Source: Actinobacteria bacterium UBA3012 (lineage in GTDB: Bacteria > Actinomycetota > Actinomycetes > Nanopelagicales > Nanopelagicaceae). From it: a DNA stretch of 12,872 nt. Below, piece by piece: positions 6,251 through 12,872 of the stretch (its first letter is position 1; the number at the start of each line of letters is the position of its first letter). Location: the NCBI GenBank assembly GCA_002346305.1, contig DDZI01000085.1, positions 1,977-14,848 of the forward strand. Reading direction: 5' to 3'. The position numbers and the translations under genes were made by a program. The notes below the pieces were generated by a model, which had not been told where the DNA came from, ran no database searches, and worked only from the letters and a program-made list of their open reading frames with translations.

Positions 6251-8443
6251 ATGGCTGGATTAACTGACCGCCTCTCTAAATCACTTGGTGATCGAACTGC
6301 AAAAGCGTTGAATACAACTTTTGGTTATACGACAATTGGTGATTTACTTCGCCATTATCCAAGAAGATATGTTTTACGTGGTGAGTTAACTGATCTAAAT
6401 CAGTTGAAAGAGGGCGACGAAGTAACAATCTTGGCAAAAATTCATTCTGCGACTACTCGCGCAATAAGAGGTAGAAAAGGTTCGATTTTGGAAGTAATCG
6501 TCACCGACGGAAAAGGTCGCCTAGCTTTAACTTTTTTTAATCAAGCCTGGAGAGAGAAAGATTTACGTGTTGATCGAGAAGGATTATTCGCTGGAAAAAT
6601 CTCGGTTTATCGAGGAGTTAGACAACTCTCACATCCAGATTATTTATTGATTCCAGATGGAGTTGAAAGCGAAGAAGCCGCCGGAGAGTTTGCTGGAAAA
6701 ATTCTTCCGGTTTATCCGGCAACTTCAAAATTTCCTTCTTGGAAAATTGGACAGTGCATTAGGACAGTTCTAGATGTGCTTGATGCAATACCAGAACCAC
6801 TGCCAGATGAGTTACGTTTTGGATTGCCTACACTTAATGAAGCGCTACACGGTATTCACCTACCCGAGAGTCAATCAGATGCAGATTTAGCCCGTAAGCG
6901 ATTGATATTTGATGAAGCTTTATCTCTGCAGCTTTTATTGGCCCGAAGACGCGAACAACACAAATCATTGAAAGCTACTCCACGATTAGTTCGTAGTGGA
7001 GGTTTGCTTGAATTATTTGATGCCCAACTACCTTTTGAATTAACAAATGGACAAAAAGAAGTAGCAGCACAGATTCAAAGTGATATGGATGCTGACCATC
7101 CAATGCATCGTCTATTGCAAGGAGAAGTTGGATCTGGAAAAACAATAGTTGCACTGCGCGCTGCTCTTACGGTTGTCGATAGCGGTGGACAAGCTGCGTT
7201 ACTGGCACCTACTGAAGTTTTGGCGCAACAACATTTCCGGTCGATTTCAAAATTGATGGGAGATTTGGCGAGTGCAGGAATGCTTGGAGGAAGCGATAGG
7301 GCTACACGTATTTCAAAGTTAACAGGTTCACTTAATAGTGCCGAACGAAAAAATGCCTTAGCCGAAATTAAGAATGGTTCAGCAGGAATAGTGATTGGAA
7401 CTCATGCGCTTCTGACAGAAGGTGTTGATTTCGCTGATCTTGGATTAGTAATAATCGATGAGCAACATCGATTTGGAGTTGAACAAAGAGATGCGCTTAG
7501 AGCAAAAGGTAATTTGCCTCCGCACGTATTGGTGATGACTGCAACTCCTATACCTAGAACTGTGGCGATGACTGTATTTGGAGATTTAGATATTTCTACT
7601 TTGCGCGAGTTGCCAAAAGGTCGTGCTGCAATAACGACTCATATAGTGGATGAAAGCGATAAACCACATTATTTAGAGCGAGCGTGGACGCGAATTGTCG
7701 AAGAAGTAAAAACAGGTGCACAGGCATATATCGTCGCTCCTCGCATCAGTGCGCAAGCAAGTGAAGAGTTATCACAAGAAGATTTGATTACAAATGCTTT
7801 GCTTGGTGTTGTAACGGCTGAAGATAAGCAAAGCATGTATGCAGTAGATGCACTTTTTGAGCAATTGGCATCTGGGCCACTTAAATCTGTACGAATTGCA
7901 AAGTTACACGGACAACTAAGTGCAGATGAAAAAGATTTAACCATGCAGAAATTTTCTGCAGGTGAAATTGATGTACTTGTCGCAACCACAGTAATTGAGG
8001 TTGGAGTAGATGTTCCAAATGCAACGGTGATGGTCATTATGGATGCGGATAGATTTGGCATTTCACAACTTCACCAGTTGCGTGGACGAATCGGCCGAGG
8101 AGAAAAGCCAGGTTTGTGTTTACTTGTGACTAAATGTGAGGCTGAATCAGTTGCCCATCAACGACTTGATGCAATTGCACAGACACTTGATGGATTTGAG
8201 TTAGCCCGGATCGACCTGGATCAACGCCGAGAAGGCGATGTGCTGGGCACTGCCCAATCTGGTTCGAGATCAGCACTGCGGTTATTGCGAGTCCTACGTG
8301 ACGAACAATTAATCGATCAATCACGGACTATTGCGATTGAGATTATCGCCAAAGATCCTAAACTTGAGAAGTTGCCACATTTACGAGAAGAGTTGAATGC
8401 ACTTGAAGCAGATGAACGTTCAGATTTTATTGAGAAGGCATAG
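6251..8443 (+). CDS. recG: ATP-dependent DNA helicase RecG
   Basis: Branched-DNA helicase that reverses stalled replication forks and processes recombination intermediates. The N-terminal wedge/OB region covers about residues 1-260, with LLRHYPRRYVLR (32-43) and the hallmark YPATSKFPSWKIG stretch (155-167). Superfamily 2 motifs follow: QGEVGSGKT Walker A (290-298), LAPTEVLAQQH (318-328), IIDEQHRFGVEQR with the DEQH box (401-413), and MTATPIPRT (429-437). The second RecA-like domain has KLHGQLS, TTVIEVGVDVPNA and QLRGRIGRGE. The 730-residue length is normal. In-frame TTG and GTG codons at 6230 and 6233 would overlap the previous gene. The ATG at 6251 (MAGLTDRL) is preferred because it matches how actinobacterial RecG proteins usually begin, although no strong Shine-Dalgarno supports either choice. 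Confidence 0.96.
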   Translation: MAGLTDRLSKSLGDRTAKALNTTFGYTTIGDLLRHYPRRYVLRGELTDLNQLKEGDEVTILAKIHSATTRAIRGRKGSILEVIVTDGKGRLALTFFNQAWREKDLRVDREGLFAGKISVYRGVRQLSHPDYLLIPDGVESEEAAGEFAGKILPVYPATSKFPSWKIGQCIRTVLDVLDAIPEPLPDELRFGLPTLNEALHGIHLPESQSDADLARKRLIFDEALSLQLLLARRREQHKSLKATPRLVRSGGLLELFDAQLPFELTNGQKEVAAQIQSDMDADHPMHRLLQGEVGSGKTIVALRAALTVVDSGGQAALLAPTEVLAQQHFRSISKLMGDLASAGMLGGSDRATRISKLTGSLNSAERKNALAEIKNGSAGIVIGTHALLTEGVDFADLGLVIIDEQHRFGVEQRDALRAKGNLPPHVLVMTATPIPRTVAMTVFGDLDISTLRELPKGRAAITTHIVDESDKPHYLERAWTRIVEEVKTGAQAYIVAPRISAQASEELSQEDLITNALLGVVTAEDKQSMYAVDALFEQLASGPLKSVRIAKLHGQLSADEKDLTMQKFSAGEIDVLVATTVIEVGVDVPNATVMVIMDADRFGISQLHQLRGRIGRGEKPGLCLLVTKCEAESVAHQRLDAIAQTLDGFELARIDLDQRREGDVLGTAQSGSRSALRLLRVLRDEQLIDQSRTIAIEIIAKDPKLEKLPHLREELNALEADERSDFIEKA

Positions 8444-8459
8444 TCAAGGTGAATAAAAA

Positions 8460-9032
8460 ATGAGAATAATTGCTGGTACTGCCCGTGGCCGAAATTTGTT
8501 AACGCCAGCAAATATCACCAGACCAACTTCAGATCGCGCACGAGAAGGAATTTTTTCTTCGCTTACTTCCGAATTAGGAACTTGGGACGGAGTTGCCTTT
8601 CTTGATTTATTTGCCGGCACTGGAGCGGTTGGCCTAGAAGCATTATCTCGTGGCGCGGAAATTGTTGAATGTGTTGAAAAAGATCCGCAAGCTCTGCAAG
8701 TTTGCCGAGACAATTTTGAAATTGTTTCTAAAGGAATTGTTGAACTTGGAAAATTTAGAGCCCATGGTGGTGCGGTAAATACATTTATTAGGTCAGCATC
8801 GGGAAATTCTTTTAATGTGATTTTTCTTGACCCACCTTACGAATTTTCAAATGAAGATATTGAAAATATATTGACTGCTTTGGCATCCTCTTCTTTATTA
8901 GCTCCGGCAGCGATTGTGGCGGTAGAACGCCCATCAAGAAATTCTCCCTTTGCTTGGCCAGCCGGATTTACCGCTTCGAAAGAGCGTAAATATGGCGAAG
9001 CACTGGTCTATTTCGCTAGCGTGTCCCTATGA
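8460..9032 (+). CDS. rsmD: 16S rRNA (guanine(966)-N(2))-methyltransferase
   Basis: Uses S-adenosylmethionine to methylate N2 of G966 of 16S rRNA in the assembled 30S subunit. The start MRIIAGTARGR is diagnostic of the family, followed by RPTSDRAREGIFSSL (21-35). The Rossmann SAM-binding loop is FLDLFAGTGAVGLEALSRGA (47-66), the acidic strand end is CVEKD (71-75), and the catalytic DPPY tetrapeptide is at 124-127. Length 190 is typical. AAGGTGA (8446-8452) lies 7 bases upstream of the ATG, in a 16-bp gap after recG. The stop overlaps coaD in ATGA, and this rsmD-coaD pairing is widespread in bacteria. Confidence 0.96.
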   Translation: MRIIAGTARGRNLLTPANITRPTSDRAREGIFSSLTSELGTWDGVAFLDLFAGTGAVGLEALSRGAEIVECVEKDPQALQVCRDNFEIVSKGIVELGKFRAHGGAVNTFIRSASGNSFNVIFLDPPYEFSNEDIENILTALASSSLLAPAAIVAVERPSRNSPFAWPAGFTASKERKYGEALVYFASVSL

Positions 9033-9556
9033 AGCGCGTAGTTTGCCCCGGATCCTTTGATCCGATCACACATGGACATTTAGACATCATTGGACGAGCA
9101 AGTGAAATCTACGACGAAGTTGTAATTGCAGTTTTGGTCAATAGAGAGAAAAGTTCATTGTTTACTGTCGCCGAACGCATTGAGATGATCAATGAAACGG
9201 TAAAGGGGTTTAAAAACGTGACTGTGGATTCTTGGAGTGGGTTGCTAGTTGATTATTGTCGGGCAAATTCCATCTCGGCAATCGTGAAAGGCTTGCGTGC
9301 GGTGAGCGATTTTGATTATGAATTACAGATGGCTCAGATGAACCAAGAGCTAGCTGGCGTAGAAACTCTCTTTATGGCAACCAGACCACAGTACTCATTT
9401 TTATCATCATCACTGGTTAAAGAGATTGCAACTTATGGCGGAGATGTATCGGCACATCTTCCAAAGACGGTTTTGGATTTGATGCAAACACGATTAGCAA
9501 AAATTAAGAGTAGTTCTAATAATGACCACAATGAAGATGGAAAGGCAGGTCGCTAA
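9029..9556 (+). CDS. coaD: Phosphopantetheine adenylyltransferase
   Basis: Joins 4'-phosphopantetheine and ATP to form dephospho-CoA and pyrophosphate, the penultimate step of coenzyme A synthesis. The nucleotidyltransferase signature GSFDPITHGH (8-17) contains the THGH version of the HxGH motif. KGLRAVSDFDYELQMAQMN (87-105) carries R90, and YSFLSSSLVKEIA (122-134) is the ISSTxVRE-like ATP-binding motif. At 175 residues it is about 15 longer than E. coli CoaD. The extra part is a hydrophilic Ser/Asn/Asp-rich tail (about 160-175) outside the fold. Its ATG overlaps the rsmD stop by 4 bp, and its own stop shares one base with the next start (TAATG). Confidence 0.97.
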   Translation: MKRVVCPGSFDPITHGHLDIIGRASEIYDEVVIAVLVNREKSSLFTVAERIEMINETVKGFKNVTVDSWSGLLVDYCRANSISAIVKGLRAVSDFDYELQMAQMNQELAGVETLFMATRPQYSFLSSSLVKEIATYGGDVSAHLPKTVLDLMQTRLAKIKSSSNNDHNEDGKAGR

Positions 9557-10035
9557 TGGACTCACTCGATCGACTACAAAATGCCATAACTATGGTTGAA
9601 GAAGCTCGCGCAGTTCCTTTAAGTGCATCTTGCGTTGTACATCGCGGCGAGTTGTTGGGAATTCTTGATGAAGTTCGTGGATCGCTTCCGACAGACCTAG
9701 AAGCAGCGCAACAAGTTTTACTCGATAGAGATTCATTAATCGAACAAGGTCGCGAAAGTGCCGAAAAACTAGTGGAGATGGCGCGAGAAGAAGTGGCTCA
9801 AATGATTGCGCAAACACAAATTGTGATCGAGGCTCGGGTTGAAGCAGAACGTGTTTTACATGAAGCGCACACTGCAGCCGATGAGAAGAGTCAAGAAGTA
9901 GATGCGTATATTGATTCCAGGCTCGCTACTCTTGAAGTAATCTTGACCAAAACTATGGATGCAATTGCAAAGGGCCGCGAGCGAATCGCCGGCGCAAGTG
10001 AGAATGACGTACTTTCTCAATTAGCTGAATCTTAA
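9556..10035 (+). CDS. SepIVA-like (DivIVA-related) coiled-coil protein, short form
   Basis: A 159-residue, mostly helical protein with no signal peptide or membrane segment. The N-terminal part (1-60), with IVEEAR-like TMVEEARAVPLSASCVVHRGELLGILDEVRG and the following LPTDLEAAQQVLLDRD, resembles the conserved head of actinobacterial proteins such as mycobacterial Rv2927c/SepIVA. SepIVA is a DivIVA-type factor for septum formation and polar growth. After P45 the chain has no proline and is rich in Ala, Glu and Arg to about residue 145, which suggests a long coiled coil. Rv2927c is, from memory, about 245 residues, so this one would have a shorter coil. Position next to the DUF177-rpmF-rnc block agrees with the assignment. 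It is coupled to coaD by TAATG with an AGG-rich site upstream. The division role is inferred. Confidence 0.7.
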   Translation: MDSLDRLQNAITMVEEARAVPLSASCVVHRGELLGILDEVRGSLPTDLEAAQQVLLDRDSLIEQGRESAEKLVEMAREEVAQMIAQTQIVIEARVEAERVLHEAHTAADEKSQEVDAYIDSRLATLEVILTKTMDAIAKGRERIAGASENDVLSQLAES

Positions 10036-10057
10036 AGAGTAATTGCGGAGAAATTAA

Positions 10058-10597
10058 ATGATTACACCTAACCCAAAATTTATTCTTAGCTTAAGCGAGT
10101 TAAAACGCCATCCTGGTGAAAAAATTGATGTGGATTTACTCTTTCCATTAAATGAGCGAATTGGGATCGACATCATTGGCTGCGAAATTGGATCAGAGTT
10201 TTCAATATTGGGAAGAGTTGAAGCTGTATCAACCGGCGCGCTGTTGACCGTGGAGATAGAGGCAGATGCAACTGGGGAGTGCGTTAGATGTTTAGACCCA
10301 ATTCGTTTGGAGATATTTACGACAGTTCAAGAGTTATTTCATTTTGAGCCGCCGGCAGATTTGGAAGAGGATGATGATCTGCCACTTTTAGTAAGTGACG
10401 ATCAGATCGATATCTTGGCACCAATCGTTGATGCGATCTGCCTAGATTTACCTTTGGCTCCGCACTGCTCCGAGAGCTGCCTTGGCCTCTGCCCAGAGTG
10501 TGGGGAGCGCTTAACTGATGGTGCCCATACCCACGAGGCGATCGACCCCCGCTGGAGCGCCCTTGGGAATCTGCTCGATTTCCGGAAAAAGGAGTAG
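10058..10597 (+). CDS. DUF177 (YceD) family protein
   Basis: A 179-residue member of the DUF177/YceD family, which in most bacteria is encoded directly before rpmF, as here. Some homologues (YceD in E. coli and plants) affect 23S rRNA accumulation or processing, so a ribosome-assembly role is plausible but not shown by the sequence. Visible features are the central CVRC pair (75-78), an acidic loop EEDDDL (103-108), the C-terminal CSESCLGLCPECG cluster (C137, C141, C145, C148), and the closing DPRWSALGNLLD (163-174) typical of the family. The cysteines may bind zinc. GGAG (10047-10050) lies 7 bases before the ATG, in a 22-bp gap after the SepIVA-like gene. Confidence 0.9.
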   Translation: MITPNPKFILSLSELKRHPGEKIDVDLLFPLNERIGIDIIGCEIGSEFSILGRVEAVSTGALLTVEIEADATGECVRCLDPIRLEIFTTVQELFHFEPPADLEEDDDLPLLVSDDQIDILAPIVDAICLDLPLAPHCSESCLGLCPECGERLTDGAHTHEAIDPRWSALGNLLDFRKKE

Positions 10598-10598
10598 T

Positions 10599-10618
10599 TA
10601 GGGGATACTTTCCCCCTA
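10599..10618 (+). other. Small hairpin between DUF177 and rpmF
   Basis: TAGGGG (10599-10604) pairs with CCCCTA (10613-10618) around an 8-base loop, starting one base after the DUF177 stop. No T tract follows, so termination is unlikely. It may stabilise or separate the rpmF part of the message, or be incidental. Confidence 0.35.
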
Positions 10619-10639
10619 GATCTCTTAGAGGAGTTGGCA

Positions 10640-10813
10640 ATGCCAGTACCAAAGCGGAAGTTATCAAGGGCCCGCACTCGCATGCGTCGCAGTCAGTGGT
10701 TCACCACGGCTGCAAATACAGTTGAATGCGAACAATGCCGCCAACCTCGTTTGCAACACATCGCATGCTCAACATGTGGCACTTATCGGGACCGCAACGT
10801 CCTTAACGTCTAA
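10640..10813 (+). CDS. rpmF: 50S ribosomal protein L32
   Basis: A 57-residue large-subunit protein. The opening MPVPKRKLSRARTRMRRSQW is nearly the standard L32 start. A zinc-ribbon follows, with two CxxC pairs (C30/C33 in ECEQC and C43/C46 in CSTC), and then the usual GTYRDRNVLNV end. GAGGAG (10628-10633) is 6 bases before the ATG. It lies 42 bp after DUF177, and its TAA shares a base with the rnc ATG (TAATG). The DUF177-rpmF pair is one of the best conserved in bacteria. The zinc-binding residues are intact. Confidence 0.97.
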   Translation: MPVPKRKLSRARTRMRRSQWFTTAANTVECEQCRQPRLQHIACSTCGTYRDRNVLNV

Positions 10814-11493
10814 TGCTCTCTCAGCTTTGCGCAAAAATCGGCGCAAACATTGATTTAGATTTACTTGAAGTTGCACTAACTCACCGTTCCTTCGCATACG
10901 AAGCAGGCGGATTGCCAACAAATGAAAGACTTGAATTTCTTGGCGATAGTGTTTTGGGCTTAATTGTTACTGATGAACTTTATAAAAGGTTTCCTGATTT
11001 GCCGGAAAGCCGACTTAGTCCACTCCGATCTGGAATTGTTAACACTAAAGCGCTCGCCGATGTAGCACGTAATTTAGAACTCGGAAAATATATTCGACTT
11101 GGCAAAGGTGAAGAAGTAACGGCTGGGCGCGACAAAGCTTCGATTTTGGCTGACACACTCGAAGCATTGATTGGTGCGGTTTATTTATCAGAAGGATTTA
11201 CAAAAGCCGAGCAGATAATTTTAATGTTGCTAAATCCTGCAATTGATGAAGCGATAAATAAAGGTGCAGGCCTTGATGGGAAGACTGCACTTCAAGAGTT
11301 GGTTGCAGCGCGAGGCAAGAATGCTCCGGAATACACAATCACCGAATCCGGACCTGATCACGACAAGAGTTTCATTGCCCAGGTTTTAATCTCTGGGAAA
11401 GTAACCGGTGAAGGCCAGGGGAAAAGCAAGCGGGAAGCCGAACAAATCGCAGCGACTAAAGCATACGAAACTTTGTTAAGCGTGAGCGAATAA
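10813..11493 (+). CDS. rnc: Ribonuclease III
   Basis: Double-strand-specific endoribonuclease that processes rRNA precursors and structured mRNAs. The catalytic domain (about 1-150) has ALTHRSF (21-27) and the signature NERLEFLGDSVLGL (37-50), giving E38, E41 and D45. E66 lies in PESRLS, and D114 and E117 in ILADTLEALIGA, so the full metal-binding set is present. The dsRNA-binding domain (about 155-222) runs from DGKTALQELVAARG to the conserved GKSKREAEQIAATKAYETL end. Length 226 equals that of E. coli RNase III. Translation should be coupled to rpmF through TAATG. mutM follows after 8 bp. Confidence 0.97.
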   Translation: MLSQLCAKIGANIDLDLLEVALTHRSFAYEAGGLPTNERLEFLGDSVLGLIVTDELYKRFPDLPESRLSPLRSGIVNTKALADVARNLELGKYIRLGKGEEVTAGRDKASILADTLEALIGAVYLSEGFTKAEQIILMLLNPAIDEAINKGAGLDGKTALQELVAARGKNAPEYTITESGPDHDKSFIAQVLISGKVTGEGQGKSKREAEQIAATKAYETLLSVSE

Positions 11494-11501
11494 AATAAAT
11501 A

Positions 11502-12344
11502 ATGCCTGAGTTGCCAGAAGTTGAAACAGTAAGAAGTGGCTTAGAAAAATGGGTAATCGGATGGAAGATTTCCAAAGTGGATATTCTGCATCAACGGGCA
11601 GTAAGAAACAACACGACATATGATTTAAGAAAAGTTTTGCCAGGGCGAAAAATAGTAAAAGTCGATCGCCGTGGAAAATATATGTGGTTACTTCTAGATA
11701 ATGATCAAGCTTTGATAATTCACTTGGGTATGAGTGGTCAAGTCTTGTTACCAAGTAGTAACGAAGCACCTCATAGACATTTACGAATTAGGTTATCAAT
11801 CTCCGAAATTGATAAAGAGATTCATTTTGTGGATCAACGCACTTTTGGTCACATGACTTTGGATGATCTAGAAGATGGAATCCCAAAAAGTGTTAAGAAG
11901 GTTGCCCCAGATGTTTTTGAACCTGAGTATCAACAAAAGTTTGTGGTTGAAAAGATCAAAAAAAGTAACTCTGAAATTAAAAAATTACTGCTTGACCAAG
12001 GAGTCATGAGTGGGGTCGGAAATATCTACGCCGATGAAGCATTGTGGAGAGCCAAAGTCCACCCTCAGCGGATCGGAAAAGATTTAACGTCAGCCCAAAT
12101 TGTGAAGATAATCGATAAATGCAAAGAGGTTATGAGCCAGGCGATAGCAGCTGGAGGAACCTCATTTGATGATTTGTATGTAAACGTAAATGGCGAAAGT
12201 GGGTACTTCGATCGCTCCCTGGCCGCGTATGGTCAAACCGGCACCCCTTGCCCCCGGCCAAAATGCCGTGGATTGATCACTAAAGCCAGATTTATGGGCA
12301 GATACAGCCATTTCTGCACTAACTGTCAACCAAAATCAGGCTAG
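11502..12344 (+). CDS. mutM: Formamidopyrimidine-DNA glycosylase (Fpg/MutM)
   Basis: Base-excision repair enzyme that removes 8-oxoguanine and formamidopyrimidines and nicks the abasic site. The start MPELPEVETV gives the catalytic N-terminal Pro and Glu after Met removal. K59 in RRGKY is the conserved beta-hairpin lysine. HLGMSG (74-79) and the helix-two-turn-helix DQGVMSGVGNIYADEALW (165-182) follow, with a C-terminal zinc finger (250-275). The finger reads C250-X4-C255-X16-C272-X2-C275, whereas the family norm is CX2C for the first pair. R267 in the finger is the expected DNA-intercalating/phosphate contact region. Length 280 is normal. No clear Shine-Dalgarno precedes the ATG, which is 8 bp after rnc. 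Confidence 0.96.
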   Translation: MPELPEVETVRSGLEKWVIGWKISKVDILHQRAVRNNTTYDLRKVLPGRKIVKVDRRGKYMWLLLDNDQALIIHLGMSGQVLLPSSNEAPHRHLRIRLSISEIDKEIHFVDQRTFGHMTLDDLEDGIPKSVKKVAPDVFEPEYQQKFVVEKIKKSNSEIKKLLLDQGVMSGVGNIYADEALWRAKVHPQRIGKDLTSAQIVKIIDKCKEVMSQAIAAGGTSFDDLYVNVNGESGYFDRSLAAYGQTGTPCPRPKCRGLITKARFMGRYSHFCTNCQPKSG

Positions 12345-12348
12345 ATAC

Positions 12349-12373
12349 TCCAGATCCAATGGTTAGATCTGGG
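12349..12373 (+). other. Hairpin after mutM, possible weak terminator or processing site
   Basis: CCAGATC (12350-12356) pairs with GATCTGG (12366-12372) around a 9-base loop, with one more U-G pair outside. It lies 5 bases after the mutM stop. No T tract follows, so it is at best a weak or Rho-assisted stop. The rest of the 97-bp mutM-smc gap (to 12441) holds no ORF, and I could not identify a confident promoter for smc. Confidence 0.4.
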
Positions 12374-12441
12374 CTAAGGGTAGGTTTGCCCCTGCGTAAG
12401 CCGAATTTCTTGAGCATGGGACAGAAAAAGGGGGTCAGTAG

Positions 12442-12872
12442 ATGTATTTGAAAAGCCTGACCTTGAAAGGCTTTAAATCCTTCGCCTCTGCCACCACTTT
12501 GCAATTTGAGCCTGGCATTACCTGCGTAGTCGGCCCAAATGGTTCGGGTAAGTCCAACATTATTGATGCGCTCACATGGGTTATGGGCGAACAAGGCGCA
12601 AAAAGTTTGCGCGGCGGAAAAATGGAAGATGTTATTTTCGCAGGAACCACAGGTCGTGCACCTCTTGGTCGCGCAGAAGTAGCCGTAACAATTGATAACA
12701 CTGATGGCGCATTACCAATTGATTTTACTGAAGTGACAATTTCTAGAATTCTTTTTAGAAATGGCACAAGTGAATATCAAATCAATGGTGAGAGTTCGCG
12801 CTTATTAGATATTCAAGAATTGTTAAGCGATAGCGGAATTGGCCGAGAAATGCATGTGATTGTTGGACAAGG
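12442..12872 (+). CDS. smc: Chromosome segregation protein SMC, N-terminal part (partial)
   Basis: ATPase of the SMC-ScpAB condensin that loads on and organises the chromosome. The first 143 codons are present and the gene runs off the right edge. The start MYLKSLTLKGFKSFA is typical. Walker A is GPNGSGKSN (31-39), followed by NIIDALTWVMGEQGAKSLRGGKMEDVIFAG (39-68), the conserved head region. The window stops at the Q-loop (VIVGQG, Q143). A G-rich Shine-Dalgarno (AGGGGG, 12429-12434) is 7 bases before the ATG. The rnc-mutM-smc order is a common actinobacterial arrangement. The coiled coil, hinge, signature motif and Walker B lie outside the window. Confidence 0.97.
   Translation, partial: MYLKSLTLKGFKSFASATTLQFEPGITCVVGPNGSGKSNIIDALTWVMGEQGAKSLRGGKMEDVIFAGTTGRAPLGRAEVAVTIDNTDGALPIDFTEVTISRILFRNGTSEYQINGESSRLLDIQELLSDSGIGREMHVIVGQ

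Noticed and set aside
7669..8061. 130-codon open frame on the minus strand within recG
   Set aside because: It lies opposite the helicase motifs VIEVGVDVPNA and the preceding conserved region. Its Ser/Thr/Ala-rich composition is what an antisense shadow of a coding frame gives, and no ribosome site is visible.
12345..12441. Possible extra small gene (acylphosphatase or similar) between mutM and smc, where relatives carry one
   Set aside because: The gap is only 97 bp, with no open frame of useful length on either strand.
1..12872. Search for CRISPR arrays, tRNA or rRNA genes, insertion sequences, prophage or defence genes
   Set aside because: No spaced direct repeats, cloverleaf-like stretches, transposase motifs or terminal inverted repeats were seen. 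Coding space is fully taken up by conserved housekeeping genes.

Overview
The window is a chromosomal housekeeping segment from a low-GC actinobacterium. Three things point there: the Lys/Ala-rich C-terminal tail of an HU protein at the left edge, the gene order, and a base composition that looks like the low-to-mid 40s percent GC by eye. The order hup - plsC - gpsA - ddl - (Lrp) - thiL - rpmB - DhaL-domain gene - recG - rsmD - coaD - sepIVA-like - DUF177 - rpmF - rnc - mutM - smc joins two blocks familiar from mycobacteria and other Actinobacteria. AT-rich coding, tight gene packing and loss of genes often found between these in relatives (a DUF3515 gene near ddl, an acylphosphatase or OsmC gene near mutM) would fit a streamlined lineage such as the freshwater acI group (Nanopelagicales). 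That placement is inference.

Layout. Positions 1-56 are the end of hup, closed by a strong intrinsic terminator (81-122). A forward run plsC-gpsA-ddl (160-2997) serves glycerophospholipid and peptidoglycan precursor synthesis. A reverse-strand one-domain Lrp/AsnC-type sensor (2998-3234) abuts ddl tail to tail and is divergent from thiL (3361-4362, TTG start). thiL ends in a 4-bp overlap with the reverse-strand rpmB (L28). From 4666 to the right edge everything is forward: a FakA-like DhaL-domain protein, recG, rsmD, coaD, a short SepIVA/DivIVA-like coiled-coil protein, DUF177 (YceD), rpmF (L32), rnc, mutM, and the first 143 codons of smc.

How it fits together. Within the forward runs the genes are linked by ATGA or TAATG overlaps or by gaps of at most about 40 bp, which suggests long polycistronic transcripts and translational coupling. 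rpmF is too short to show up in a scan with a 60-residue cutoff, but it is clear from its sequence and Shine-Dalgarno site. I found no mobile element, CRISPR array, tRNA, rRNA or defence locus. I also saw no convincing novel system: this is an ordinary core region. The items worth a second look are small: a motif shared by the two divergent leaders at lrp/thiL, tail-to-tail genes with no room for terminators, a hairpin in the rpmB leader, a probably leaderless DhaL-domain gene with altered motifs, a MutM zinc finger with CX4C spacing, and a shortened SepIVA-like protein.
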